Shown here: one piece after another, positions 35,692 to 48,134 of the stretch | How positions within the stretch are numbered: the stretch's first letter is position 1 | How the letters are laid out: every line of letters begins with the position of its first letter | From: Amoeboaphelidium protococcarum | Taxonomy: Eukaryota > Aphelidiomycota > Aphelidea | Assembly: GCA_023515745.1 (NCBI GenBank) | Contig: JALECJ010000056.1 | Span: 1,287,409 to 1,351,408, forward strand | Length of the DNA stretch: 64,000 nt | Direction of reading: 5' to 3' | Notes under the pieces: generated by a model | What the model was told of the DNA's origin: nothing | Seen by the model: the letters and a program-made list of their open reading frames with translations, nothing else | The model's database searches: none | Position numbers and translations under genes: made by a program

Positions 35692-37422
35692 ATGTTTGTC
35701 GCGTAATAAAGCCAAGATACAAATTCTGATCAAATCACGGCTACAAAGCGTGGCGAAGCAGAAGCTGCGGATCAACATAATTAGAGCGGTGCCACACAGG
35801 AGTATGACTTGACGCGTAAATAATTGCTGGCAACTTCTGCAACGTCTTCCTAGTCTGTACTCTCTGCAGTGTCTTCTGAATTTTGTGGTAATCATGTGGT
35901 GGTGGGTGAATCGCCTGTAATGCCTGGTCTGGATGGTGCCAGCTAGTCTGGCTCTATTAGTGGTCAGGCTATGGACACTCTTTTGAGTTATCACGGTCCG
36001 TACGATAACTATATGCTTGAATATCCTGCATCTTCTAATGCCTCGTTCACTGCTGATTATACTCCTATGGCGTACTAACAGCATTAATAACAAGTTTATT
36101 CAAAGCTAATGACTTCTTAGTCGTTAGAGCAATAGTCTGGTAATTAAGGTGGCGTTCATGTAGGCTAAAACTTGCCTCAATCCGGCTCGCCTTCAAACTC
36201 TTCTACTACTGCTTAGCCATCAAGCTCTCCTAGCTATGTGCCACATGATAGTAAGAAAAGCGCTAACTCCAGTGTTCAACGCGTAGGTCCTAGATTAGAG
36301 TTACTGTGCGACAATGACGCTGGACTTTTGTGTGATTTGGATTCTAATATGCGCGATTTGGAAATTGAAAATTATCATCAATTTGCCAATTACTCTGTTT
36401 ATGCTAATTATTCTAATAGAGCATCTGCTTTGGATTAAGACAATACTGCCGGTGGATATACAGAAAATACTGATTCTTCGCTGGGATACTTTGCTTATAG
36501 TCCGTATAATGCAACTCATCGTCACCATCAAGCATTTTTCGGTCACCGCTTGGATCATGATAGCTTTCATGCAGGCGCGTATTCTAAGAATCCATTGTCC
36601 ACTATTGGGGAAGAGTCTCCATTTTAGTTACATACCGTCGCTGGTTCATCTCCGTAATCATACTTTGGTGCAGGCGAAGTATCTCGTGCTGTTGATACTA
36701 GTCCTCAGTTGATCCCTTTTGGTCACGGTGTAGATCCAGCGTTGGCATTGCGTGGTGGTATCAAACGACTTTCTTCAATGTCCATTCATGACGGCGTTAG
36801 TATGGGTCATATCTATGGTAATCTGGATGGTGGTCGTGTTGGCCACTTTCATGATCCAATGTATCTCATGCCATAGCACTTTTATCCTGCATCTATGCCT
36901 TAATCTCCTGCTGCTGGTGAAGAAGAAGAATTGATTGATCGTAAGGTTAAAACTTCTCAGGCGGCTAATGGTGGCAAGAAGATTCCCAAGTAGAGACGTC
37001 GAAAGTCTACCAGCGCAGCCAGTCATCCATTCATGAATGTAAAGCTAATCGATGCGCAGTCTTCAGTCAGGAATTCCACATAAAGTTCTGCATCTGGCGA
37101 GGGATTTCCATCTGGTCTGCTGTCTCCTTAACTTCCGCAGTAATAGCAGTTGTTTGAGTGTACGTTCCCTGATTGTGGCAAGACTTTTGGGCGCTTCTAC
37201 AATCTCAAGTCTCACATAAAGACTCACACTGGGGAAAAGCCATATCAGTGTGAAGTGCCTGGCTGTGACGCCAAGTTTGCAAGGAGACATGACCTGGCGC
37301 GCCATTAGAGGATTCATACGAATGAGAAACCATACGCTTGTGAGTCTTGCGGGAAGAGATTTTCGCGCCTGGACGCGTTAAATCGTCATTAGAAGCTGGC
37401 CAGCTAATCTGGATCGTGCTGA
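35692..37422 (+). CDS. C2H2 zinc-finger transcription factor, 576 aa
   Basis: ATG 35692 to TGA 37420-37422. About 470 residues of low-complexity Ser/Gln/Asn/His-rich activator-like sequence, with many TAA/TAG Gln codons, precede a basic patch (KQRRRKS). Three C-terminal fingers follow: [37 protein letters not shown]...HQRIH and [19 protein letters not shown]. The third finger lacks the second His, but the protein ends ...SQSGSC, so a Cys may be the fourth ligand. A terminal finger of the form RF(A/S)R(M/L)DALNRH...C is, from memory, a hallmark of several fungal regulators. A nuclear activator or repressor is likely; targets unknown. Confidence 0.9.
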
Positions 37423-37559
37423 ATAAGTTGCTTGCTTTTAGTGTTTGAGTTTAGTAGTTTTGGAAGAGTAGATGTTATATGGTAGCCGATAATGTGCATT
37501 TTTGAAATGTAATACACTGCATTGCATTGTAAAACAATATTTTATTACCGACTTTCTAT

Positions 37560-40500
37560 TCATTCCAGTAGTAAAAGTGCAATCTCCCGTCTCAATGTCT
37601 TTGTATCCGTATTGGATAAATAAGGATCAAACGAATGCAACAACTCGGATGCCTAGTGATACTTGGGATTCTCAGAAAGTTACAACATAAGTTGTATGCT
37701 CTCCTGGGTGACTTGTCTAAGATGAGCAGCCGGATGACCCAAATGCTTCAAAATCTCCATAATCAAATCACGTCTAAAAGTGTCACAGTACATTTCCAAA
37801 AGGCAATAGATGCGAACTCCAGTGGTAAGTCTCTACTTGTCTTTCGGCTTATTCGTCAAGTAAGACGTTACAATGTCAAAACACTTTCGCCCATTTTTTA
37901 ACAAGTAGGAATCCAATGTCTAACTTACTATGAGACTGTGTAATGTCTGCAATAATGAATTAGAGAGGCGAGTATTATCAATTTCACTTTGCAGTAGATC
38001 CATTAAATCACTTGAAAATTAATCCTACACCGTGACACCACATGCGGAAAGATATTTTATAAGCATAGATTCCACATTACTGCTATGGCTAGCAGAAAGA
38101 CTTCCAATGGAGTAACACAAACCTTTAATCAACTCGGTGCGATATGATTCAGTTGCCAGCATAGTCAACAAATTATAAGTGAACGCGTCTTCATCATCTT
38201 ACGAACATATTTCATGTAGCTACTACTTCTAATCAAATTTTAGCCAACAGTGTTTAGACAGAGTGATTAACGTTTACCTAGCTGCCAATCTTACGCTGTC
38301 GATTCTCTCTACACACAGCCTGATGACTTTTGTCGCAATCCATGTCCAATCTAAAGCTCTAATACTCTTGGCAGTGCAGCAGCTCAAAGCATCAACAAAT
38401 CGCGACATTGAGTGTAATGACTCCAACCTCACCTTTGAGCCAACATCTCCTCTGTGATCTGCAGTGTAATTATCCAGTGTAGAGTTGAGAATATCTTACA
38501 GCAATTCAATAGTCAGAGATGTAAACAATTTTGAGCATGTGACGGTCGACCAATGACCATTCCATAATTCATAGTATTATTCAGCACAGCAGTTGGTACA
38601 GAATCCAAAAATCGACTATACGCAAACTTCAAGCAGTTCTACTTGATCTCCACTCAGTTGATGTTAATGCAAATACATAAACGTGAAGATTGGCGAAGAT
38701 AAAGCACTGAAAATCTCATCAAAATAATCTTTACATGCAACCTTCTTGTACTTGCAAACTAAAGCAAAGCCCATACGCTCGTTGATGCTAGTGTTAGTAT
38801 CTTTTAATTTCATGTTGTAATCCTCCATCGTCAAATAATCCGGATAGAATAAGTTTTACCCATACGCTTTAGCACACCACTCTTTTACTTCTCTATTGGG
38901 GTGTTACAGCCCATACTGGAGACAATCCCTGAAAGTCTATCTCTATTCCGTAAATGGAGGAGGTTGCAAGTTCATAATACTATCAATAAATTGAGACAGA
39001 GCCTCCAGGAACATTCCACACTCAGAGTCTGTGAAATACGACCTATGCTCAGTCAAAAGTCTCACGGGAACATTTAGCAACTAGGCACCAACTTCTTCCG
39101 TGATGTAGTATGCCAATTCTTCGAAGTCAACCATTTATTACATGATAGCCGCTATCGCCAGGAGAGATCCATGTCTCTCCGCAATTAGTGGACTTGATAC
39201 TTTACTTAGGAGATCTAACACGGCATGATTGGCCATAATATAGGCATAGGAGCATGTGAAAGAACCTACAGCAACCATGACGTCTCTCCTCACCTACACG
39301 TCCCAATGTGTCACCATACTCATCATTTTGACATAGAACTACTCTCTAATCTAATCATTCTCCAAAAGTGCCGAATAAAATCTCTGGAAGCACTTTTTCC
39401 TATCAGAAGTGGAATAGAAATTACAGAACTTAATCAAATCGTGTCCAAAGTCAACACCTCCATAACGGCCATACAGCTCTTGAAATGCTGCACTCGCGGC
39501 TCTTCTAACATTAATCTCTCGATCGAATACAGCCACCGCAAACAGATGAGATAGAACGGTAAGAAGAGTGGCGCGCATCTAATCGTCGTCCTTAGCACCC
39601 AGCACCGGACATCTCCCAAAAGACCAACATGCATAACACGCAGCATCCCTCACAGCCTATCCCACGTATCTGATAGATTTCAACTTTTCAAAGTGAAGGC
39701 ATTTTATTAACAGCGGAATACATTTCTGGACATGATCAGCAGATTGCAACACTTTGCGACGTACAAGTTCCCCAATGGCTAAACACGCGCCTTACATTGT
39801 ATCGTCATCATCTTGCAGAGAGTCGGTAAACAACTGCAGAACCATCTCAATCACTTCAGTTTACATATCTTCTTCACCTTTACCATCATCTCTTTAATTC
39901 AGACGAGATGCAATGGCAGCAATAGCTTTCGCTCCAGTCCACCTCACTATAGTATCGCGATCACTTAGAGAAGTCAAAGCATAATCTAGACTCTATTCAA
40001 CCAGTTCTTGATTAGTGTTAGCGTTCACAATTGCAATATCTTTCACAAGTTTTACGCAGCCATTTTTAATCAAATTATTACTTCTGGCTAGATCGGAGGA
40101 TATTACTTACTCGTTCAGAAGATTGAATAAAGACTGAGAGAACTTCACTGCTTAATCTTACGACGCATACTTGAAAATCAAATGCCAGAATCGCAGCTAT
40201 CCTAGTATAAGGTATGTTGAACCAGAGCCAGCATTCAACGTAATATCTTTAAAGCGACAGATTTGTTCACTCAGCAAATCCAAAGATTAAATATCATTCT
40301 AACGCAATAACAAACGAGCTTTAACTTCTGCAGCCAGATTCAACTCTGCAGTGACAGAATGGACAAGGCTGCAATCGGCAACTTGAATAATATCCAACAT
40401 AACATTGGATCCAAATTTAGCTATATCCAATGGTATAGTCACCATGACCGACATCCACAGCATACATACATAACTAATTTGCCAACAGGAACTTTCATCT

Positions 40501-40880
40501 GATAGCGATCCAATGGACTTTAGTTTAGTCACAAGAGGAACCAAACACGACGCGTCAGTGGGCAAATAACGACGGACAATATTGTAACCACGAACTTTAC
40601 ACAAAGCATAGACTACTTTACACACAGACACTAGCTCTGTTTCCTTCTAAAGGCTTTCAATCAAAAAATTATTGACAACAGACATTATCTGATCCATGTG
40701 TGGATCCAGCAAAGTGGGAACACTCTGATACTGATCCAATATTGTACAGAGCTTATCTTCTACTACTGATTAACTCTTGCTTGGGTCTTTAATCAATGAT
40801 TGAATCATAGTTGAGAATTCCTCATACTCAGTGAAATGCTTCTTTACACACTCAACTTCACCATTATTGTCACTGCTCAT
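37560..40880 (-). CDS. Tubulin-folding cofactor D (TBCD), 1106 aa
   Basis: One open frame from ATG 40878-40880 to TGA 37560-37562. The N-terminal part (YQSVPTLLDPHMDQIM, ALCKVRGYNIVRRYLPTD) and the central block INVRRAASAAFQELYGR near 39500 are characteristic of cofactor D, a HEAT-repeat protein. It captures beta-tubulin from cofactor A and forms the C/D/E complex that assembles alpha/beta-tubulin heterodimers. Size fits the family (about 1100-1200 aa). Many TAA/TAG Gln codons occur throughout. A longer in-frame reading upstream begins only with TTG, so I take the ATG. Convergent with the C2H2 gene. Confidence 0.88.
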
Positions 40881-41141
40881 TTTCAATATTGTATTGTGTT
40901 GAGTAAAGTAACTGTGCGTTAAACTCGTATGATCGGGAAGATGGACGAAGAGGTTTCGTCGCTCTGCTCTTTCCAATCAATCTCCTCTTGAACAAAATCG
41001 TTTCGTCAACATACGCCACTGGCCTCTTTTTACGGCTAAGGTAATTTAAGGGATTAAGGCGCGTAAGTTTTAAGTGCAAAAGAAGAGTGAAACAGAAGAA
41101 GAAGCATATCTTACTTAGTACAACAACTTACAGTACAATAA

Positions 41142-42662
41142 TCAATTCATAGAGTCTTAGTCAGAAGTGAGCTTGTCACTAGATGATGAACTCTGCATGG
41201 CGCCAGGCGGGGCAGAAGCTTTCTAAGGAGACATTCGTTTCCGGGAGTGGATAGACGTATTATCTTCTTAATCTTTCGCAACTTTCTGCTTCAACTTCTC
41301 CATTTTGATCTCCAGTGGTCGCTCCTTCTCGTAATAGGGAATCTATGCCGACACCTGATTTTCATGATCAGTCTAACTTCCTTACACGGCCATCTCAATA
41401 TAGTCATACGCTTTTTCACCCAGTTCAGCCTTGTCGGTGCCTTCGATTTCGCGATCAATACTCAAACGCAATTTCATATAAGGCAAATGGTTCATTATAA
41501 AACAGATCAAATAAGTTATACAGAATGACCAGAAGAATCCAACCAGCGTTCCGACAATCTAGTATCCCATTAACACATAATTACCATCAATCCAACCGCC
41601 GTCGCTTTCTAAACCATCGAGTGCTACAATCTTCTTGCTAGCAAAGAACGCCGTCAATGTATTTCCAACTATTCCGCCCACACCGTGAACTCCAAATACG
41701 TCTAGTGCGTCATCAAAGTGGAACGATCTCTTGAATGTGAGGAACATGTTACATGCAGACGCGCCGCAAATTCCAAAGATCAATGATGACCACACAGGAA
41801 TGTATCCACAGGCAGGAGTAACTGACACAAGACCACTGACCATACCACTACAAAAGGCGAAGGCGGAGAATTTCTGCTAATGTCTATAATCAAGCAGCAC
41901 CCAAGTCAAACCACCTGCACAAGCAGCCAGATTGGTATTAACAAAAGCCAGAGAGGCGCGACTATTAACGGCAAGTTCAGATCCACCGTTAAATCCAAAC
42001 CATCCAAAGTACAGAAATACTGTGCCCAAGAACACTGATGATAAGTTGTGTGGTTTAAAATGTTCAGCACCACCAAATCCGAGCCGTTGCTTGAGAGACA
42101 GACTCATTGCCAAACCAGCAGCACCTGACGCAATATGCACAGGAGTGCCACCAGCGAAATCTAAACTTCCCATCTTATGTAGCCATCCATTAGGCGCCCA
42201 GGTCCAGTATGCAATGATATCATACACCAACGTTGACCAGATGAAGAGAAAAAATATCGTGGGAAAGATGCGCAATCTCTCAGCAGCTGCACCCAACGCA
42301 AGACATGGAGTAATGGCAGCAAACATCCCCTGGAATGCCATAAACACTGGCAATGGAATATTCGGAGCAGAAGGATAAACTGTATCTGCCGAATCGAATA
42401 CTCCCATGAGGAAAGCATGCTTTAAATTTCCGATAAAGGGTCCACCATCAGGAGAGAATGCAATACTAAACCCCCACATGAACCATTAGATGCTAATCAC
42501 AGCCAGACTGAGCACGGAGAGAAAGAGCAGGGAAAGAGCATTCTTATGTCTTGCCAATCCAGAGTAAAAATATCCCACGCCGGGGATCATCAACATTACC
42601 AAAGCTGTTGAAACCATCACCCAAGCTGTATCACCACTGTTAATCTACGAAGTGGATGACAT
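41142..42662 (-). CDS. Ammonium transporter, Amt/MEP/Rh family
   Basis: 506 aa from ATG 42660-42662 to TGA 41142-41144. About eleven membrane segments are visible. Family landmarks include [94 protein letters not shown] and [13 protein letters not shown], with the paired pore-lining His residues. The cytosolic tail ([25 protein letters not shown]) is the conserved gating segment. A Ser-rich, Lys/Glu-rich extension follows. Predicted plasma-membrane ammonium uptake as a trimer. The Asn-Gly-Gly-Ser-Glu form is closer to plant/bacterial-type Amt than to Rh proteins. Confidence 0.95.
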
Positions 42663-43048
42663 CTTTACAACAGTATTTAAATATCAAACTTTAAAAGTGG
42701 GAAGCGAGATTGTTATCTTATATTTAGTTGATATAATAAAAGGTTGACAATTGATCTACCTTCAATGTCTATCACAGCAAGAAGAGATAAAGATAGCTTT
42801 GTTGTTCCAAGGAAGTTTAATCGATCAACAAACGAATAAAAGCGTGAAAATTCCGCGCCGAAAGTGGCTGAAACGGTGATCGGTCACACATGGATCGTCG
42901 GAAAAAAAGCTTAAAATAACCCACGGCAAAATTCATTGAAATAGTTCAGACATTAAAGAGCAATGTAGAGAATGTAGGAATATAATTTAAATGGCTCGGG
43001 TAATACAGTACTAAAATTATTCGATTTATTTACGTCTAATCGTTCCAC
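42663..43048. other. Intergenic, no gene seen
   Basis: Spacer between the stop of MetRS and the start of the ammonium transporter, both on the minus strand. It presumably contains the transporter promoter. Confidence 0.5.
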
Positions 43049-45292
43049 TCAATTCTTAGAAGCGGCTTAAGACTTCTCTGATTTCTACTTGACTTACTTT
43101 TAATCCTTTCCTTTAGCTTTAGACTTTGCAGCACCTTCACCGGAAGCATTATTACTACTGCAACCACCACCAAACTTTTACTGCAGCTATTAAATCAATG
43201 CATCATCAACGCGCTTGAACAATGGGAACGGTGTACCGATACGGTGTCCGGCCAAAAGATTAAACTCAAAACTAGGTGGGATCATTATGCAAGTTGCATT
43301 GAGTTGCTTTAACAAATCAGCGTTGACACTTGGCATAAACGGATAGCACAGCATCGCAATCAGGTATATCAAATTGACCGCAACGTGTAAAGCAGAGTCC
43401 GCCTTCTTCTTATCAGTCAGCATCAGCGTATTGTCCAATTTGACTTCCTGTAGAAAGGTGTTGCCATGATGAGAAATGTCCATAATGCATCGCAATGCCT
43501 AACGCTGCTTTGACAACTCCATACATTGATGATACTCTTTCAAGAGAGTGGCTACTCCAGAGAGAAGCTTATCAAATTCTGCAACACTCAGACAGCCCTT
43601 GTCCAGTGAAGGCACAATAGATCCACATTTGGCTTGGATAAACTTTAGCGTGCGATTAACGAAATTTCCTAAATTTGCCAAGAGTTCACCATTACTTCTC
43701 ATTGCCAATTCTGACCAACTGAAAGAGCTATCATTAGTTTCTGGCCTGATGGAAAGCAGATAGTATCTGAATACACTAATCGGTATATCCAGACCGATTA
43801 CATCTGTTCCAAACACACCAACACCTCTGCTCTTACTAAACTTGTCTCCTTCGTAATTCAAATACTCTGTAGTATTAAGGTGATGCAACATAGTCCATGG
43901 CTACTTGGTTCCCAAGAGAATACCGGGGAATATGACAGTGTGGAAAGGAACATTATCCTTACCCATAAACTAATACAGTTTCACATCTAAATTCTAATCA
44001 GCTGATGATTTTTACCACCATTTCAAGTACTAGTCCGTATAATTGGCAGTAATACTAATGTACCCGATCGGAGCATCAAACCATACATAGAACACTTTAC
44101 CTTCGTAATCCTTCAATGGCACCGGAGTACCCCATTTCAGATCCCGAGTAATACACCTATTCTTGAGCGGATCCTTCAACCAGTTCTCGGTAATCTAAAT
44201 ACCATTTACGGTCCACTGTCCGGTTTAACTACTCTCGGTGCAAAATTTCTAAATCTGATCCTACAATTCAGGCAGCTTCAAGAACAAGTGCTTAGAATCT
44301 CTCAGTACAGGAGTAGAATTACAAGTTTTACAGTGAGGATTAATCAGCTCCGTGGCATTGAGCAATTTACCGCATCCATCGCACTAATCACCACGCGCAT
44401 CTGCGTATCCACACAGTGGACACTGGCCAATAACATAACGATCTGACAGGAATCTGTTATCATTATCACAATACAACTGAACCATGGTATCACTCTCAAC
44501 TTGACTATTGGCGTGTATCTACTTGAAGATATCCTAACTAATCTCAGAGTGCTTCTGCGTAGTAGTCCTACCAAAATAATCAAAGTCAATCTCGAAAGCA
44601 TCATACACCTGCTTGTGTAGAGCATGGAACTTATCACAAAGCTCCTGACACGACACTCCCTCTTCCAACGCTTTGACTTCAGTCGTAGTACCATACTCAT
44701 CAGTTCCGCAGACATAACACGTATTCCATCCTCTTAATCTGGAATAACGCGCAAACACGTCAGCAGATAGCACACATCCAATAAGATTACCTAAATGAGG
44801 CACGTTGTTCACATACGGCAAAGCACTAGTGATTAAAATATTCTTTTCGCCCGCCACAGGTAGAACGAGATTCTTCTTAGGATTGTATTCTGGCTGCGCC
44901 AACTTTCTCATGGATGATATATCTGTATGAGCTTTAATAGTCTCGTCTATTGATTTCAATTACGCTTCCGGAACAACCTGCTATGGCTTGAGCAAGATTT
45001 CAATCAGCGGATGTTTATACTCTGATCCTGCACCAGATAGCACCAAAGATAGCGCCTGAGATAGTTAAAAATCGCACGGATCCACGTCCAATAAATTTCG
45101 CAGAATAGCCACGTAATCAAATAAAACCATCCCACCTTGATGGAGAACCAAAGTAGGACTAGGATACTAAGGCAGTTGCACATTGCCGATCTTGAACGGG
45201 CGCTTACTCAAATGAAGAGCAATCAAGATGCTCTTGCTTTATCGCAACTACTATTCGGTCGGATCAATAGGCAAAATTAACGTATCAAACAT
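43049..45292 (-). CDS. Methionyl-tRNA synthetase, cytosolic
   Basis: 747 aa from ATG 45290-45292 to TGA 43049-43051. An N-terminal ~115-residue GST-like domain ([11 protein letters not shown] region) precedes the class I catalytic core. The core has the HIGH-type motif ([15 protein letters not shown]), YVCGTDEYG, zinc-knuckle Cys pairs ([23 protein letters not shown]), WFDAPIGYI and the KMSKS-type loop KFSKSRG. The anticodon-binding helical domain ([18 protein letters not shown]) follows, and the C-terminus is a Lys/Gln/Ser-rich tail. It charges initiator and elongator tRNA-Met. No EMAP-II or WHEP domain is present. TAA/TAG Gln codons cluster in the tail. Confidence 0.95.
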
Positions 45293-45580
45293 GATACAAG
45301 TCAGATAAATATATTGAGCTAAAGGTAATAATGTTAATAAAACAGTTTAGCTTAGTGAATTATTGCTATAATGTTGTAATTCTCGGTTGGAGATGGAGCA
45401 GAACAAAGAGATTCGAAGAAAAACGGCTTCTTGTCGGAAAAGTTTTCGCGGCGCGCTGTCTTTGTGGGATTTCCATCTGATCTAAAGAGAAGGGGGATAA
45501 CCGTATCCTTGCGGTATAGTCTTGTAGAAGTATTATACCAAATGCGAAGACAAATAAAAATTTTAAACATTTTCTTTATT
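45293..45580. other. Intergenic, upstream of MetRS
   Basis: AT-rich spacer. No gene seen. Its far edge is close to the outer limit of inverted arm 1. Confidence 0.4.
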
Positions 45581-45661
45581 TACAGCTGGTTATCATCATT
45601 TATCAATTATTTAACTTCATATATACAATTCCAGCATGATCAACTCATTGAAGACTTTCCT

Positions 45662-46675
45662 TCAAACAAAGTTGGTACAGGAGGGAGGAGGACAAGACCA
45701 CGGTCGTACTTTCTCACCGCGTTGAAGCTCCTCTATGGCTGAGTTCAAGCTGGAGCGGCGCGACTGCAAGGACTCAAACAGATTTTGAGAGGAGGAGCCT
45801 TGAATGTCCAAGCGGTCGACGCGAGCAAACCAAGGCAACATCTGGTTATCAAATGAGGAGGATTCTTCGCTTGCAAAGGACTGATAAGATGCCTCGCTAT
45901 CATCACTTGCCACGGAGGAGGTTCTAATTCTAGTACCAGACAGAATTTGTGGCAGCTCAGCAAAGCCTTCATCCAGCTCTGGTGGTGGATGAACGACAAT
46001 GATGGGGATTATGAGGTTCTTTTTAAAGTCAGACCCAGTGACTTGACAGGATAGATGCAGCTCTTGTTCAGCAACTTGAGCCTTCTTAAAGCCAAACACG
46101 CGCTTGACAAACTTCGACACGCGCTTAATAGCAGATTTGATACTTTTTGCAATCATAACGTTGATAATGCTTTTGAAGATTGTTTACTCTGGAGCAGATA
46201 GTTATATAAACTTAGTAAGACTTTTCAGGTTGATACTTTTGATGAGTAAAGAGTGGGAGTACAAAGGGGGCTGATGCAGCTACTTTGTAGAGATATTTAT
46301 AAGCAGCTTAGTGATAGCTCCGTTTTTAAGGCTATTTTTCAGTCGCAATTGTTTTTCCATAGCAACCACTACAAGCCATAAACGCTCACTATTGGCCAAA
46401 GATAGTACAGAAATGTGACAGAACCAGACTAAAATGCTACAGCTAACCTTCCTAATAAATAATACATTGGTACTAATGTTGAAACGGCTCGCGTCCGCGT
46501 CGAATCTAACCACAGTAGAGACGCTATACGCATATAGATAAACATAAAACATTCTCTTTACAGTATTCAGCACCAAATCTCGGTCCAGCTTTACTCTATG
46601 AGTCGGACTTTTCAGCGAGAACCATAGTTCCAACAGCGATTGATAGGATTCAACCTTACAAAACGAGGCTTCCAT
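45662..46675 (-). CDS. Unrecognised inverted-arm family 1 protein, arm 1 copy, 337 aa
   Basis: ATG 46673-46675 to TGA 45662-45664; TAG near 46280 and TAA at 46184-46186 are sense. The N-terminal half has hydrophobic stretches (SCSILVWFCHISVLSLA, LWLVVVAM) and the linker SKQLHQPPLYSHSLLIKS. The C-terminal half starts MIAKSIKSAIKRVSKFVKRVFG, then VIVVHPPPELDE, a Ser/Glu-rich segment (SVASDDSEASYQSFASEES) and RPWSCPPP near the end. I know no family like this. Its partner at 61205-62215 keeps the whole frame. At the TAA the partner has CAA, which supports translation of the joined frame. Possible alternatives are two separate proteins, the second starting at 46156. Confidence 0.6.
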
Positions 46676-47093
46676 CGCACTACCACCAGCAGTTACTACA
46701 AGGCTCAGAATACATCATGATTAGTTACATGTACAATCTTGAGTATGATAGAACAAATTCAAGTTCAAATTTCTTGCTACAGAGTAAAGAGAGTCACGTA
46801 CGCAAGAGGGGCGAAGTGGTTCGATTCGCTATTGTTGAAACCGAATGTGGTCGCTTGTTTTGTTTTAGTCAGACGCACGTCGTGAGCATCGCGTACGTCA
46901 GTTGCCACCATCTGTATTGTATCCAAATACCGTGCCAATGTTAATTGTAAAATGAAGTTAAAAAATTTTAGTTTAGTTTCCCATTTGTATATATTTAGTT
47001 CACTCAATAATCAATCTTCATCAAATCAAAATCAATAATATTACGGCTCAGTGATGCGGTACCGTTCGTGGCCCTGTAATCAAAGTGGATCCT

Positions 47094-48134
47094 TCACAGT
47101 TCGGTGTACTCCTTGCGTCTCTTACGATGGCTCGAAGACGTGCTTTGACTCGGAGGAGGACGTATACCGCTAGTATGGCCAAGAAAGACCAAAAAAACTT
47201 AGCGGAGACTTACGCGCAAAGACACAGTATATAAGAACTCCAACTAATACAGCGGATTCCCAGTGCCAAACGCTGCAGGATGCAATCCAGTCAGAAGGAT
47301 ATAATCTTCGTCTTGAACGTTCCACTGCTATACAACATTAGGCACGTTCGCGTACGTTCTGTAATCTTTCATGGCTGACTTCTTTGCCAACATTCCATTA
47401 CCATGGTATCTTCCAACCAGTTTATACATTCCTCTGGGCAGCATAATACTCTAGTCTTCACTCCACTCCAGACGTGCTTCAACAAGTTGATTTGCCAATG
47501 TGGCCGCCAAGCCAAAGTCCGGCTAAATCTTAATCTCTCCTGCATTGCCGGATTTACCAAAGAGACAGACCAACGCGCGCCCAGAATCACCACCAGCACT
47601 TGTAGCCTTGTCATATTCGAGTTCATCAGGACCAGTGTGTCCATTAGTAATGATGGTCGGATCCAAAGTGAACTGCGCGAGTTCTCCATCAGGTATGTTC
47701 TCCTTGTCAATACTTGATTTCATTCTCCTATTATAGGCAGCGTAGCAAACGGTGCATAATTGTGGCTCTGATGTCCTAAACACGTCCACATCTCTTGAGC
47801 AATGCTGACACGTGACGAAACTGGATCCCGCTAGTAGCTAATTGACGATGATATACCGGTCAATATACGGCCAGAAGTCTGTTTTCGCAAAGAATTGGTA
47901 ATATGCTTCACTGTCGTCGCTACTACGAGTATATTTCACCACAGAGAAGATTTTCTTTCCAAGAGCTCTTAATTTGAAACCAGGATCTAGGCAGGTGGCC
48001 ATCTTGATAACAGGTTATATTCCACTGTTATAATACTTATTCAGCTTCAGCAGCGCATCTTTCGCAGCCTAGCAAATGGTAGAGTTGCTACAGGAACATT
48101 GATCGCCGGCGTCGCGAGATACATCCTTATCCAT
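47094..48134 (-). CDS. Inverted-arm family 2 protein fused to a hAT-transposase-like fragment
   Basis: 346 codons from ATG 48132-48134 to TGA 47094-47096. Residues ~25-60 (ALLKLNKYYNSG...IKMATCLDPGFKLRAL) look like the hAT transposase block KYY...ATxLDPRxK. From about residue 60 the sequence switches to family 2: SDDSEAYYQFFAKTDF, a CxxC...CxxC zinc-ribbon-like pair (CQHCSRD...CTVCY), KENIPDGELAQFTLDP, GRALVCLFGKSG and GRYHGNGMLAKKSA. Compared with the arm 2 copy, two extra bases near 47195 shift the frame and give a different, shorter C-terminus. This copy is therefore probably a chimera with a damaged end. Function unknown. Confidence 0.5.

Noticed and set aside
32447-36712. ORFs of 80-138 codons overlapping the RFX, hydrolase-like and C2H2 genes in other frames
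   Set aside because: Shadow frames; the genes in the correct frame have domains, proper starts and TGA ends.
46717-46944. 75-codon frame opposite the family genes, with a related frame at 60990-61180
   Set aside because: Replacement changes dominate and the ends differ between arms; more likely a divergent promoter region.
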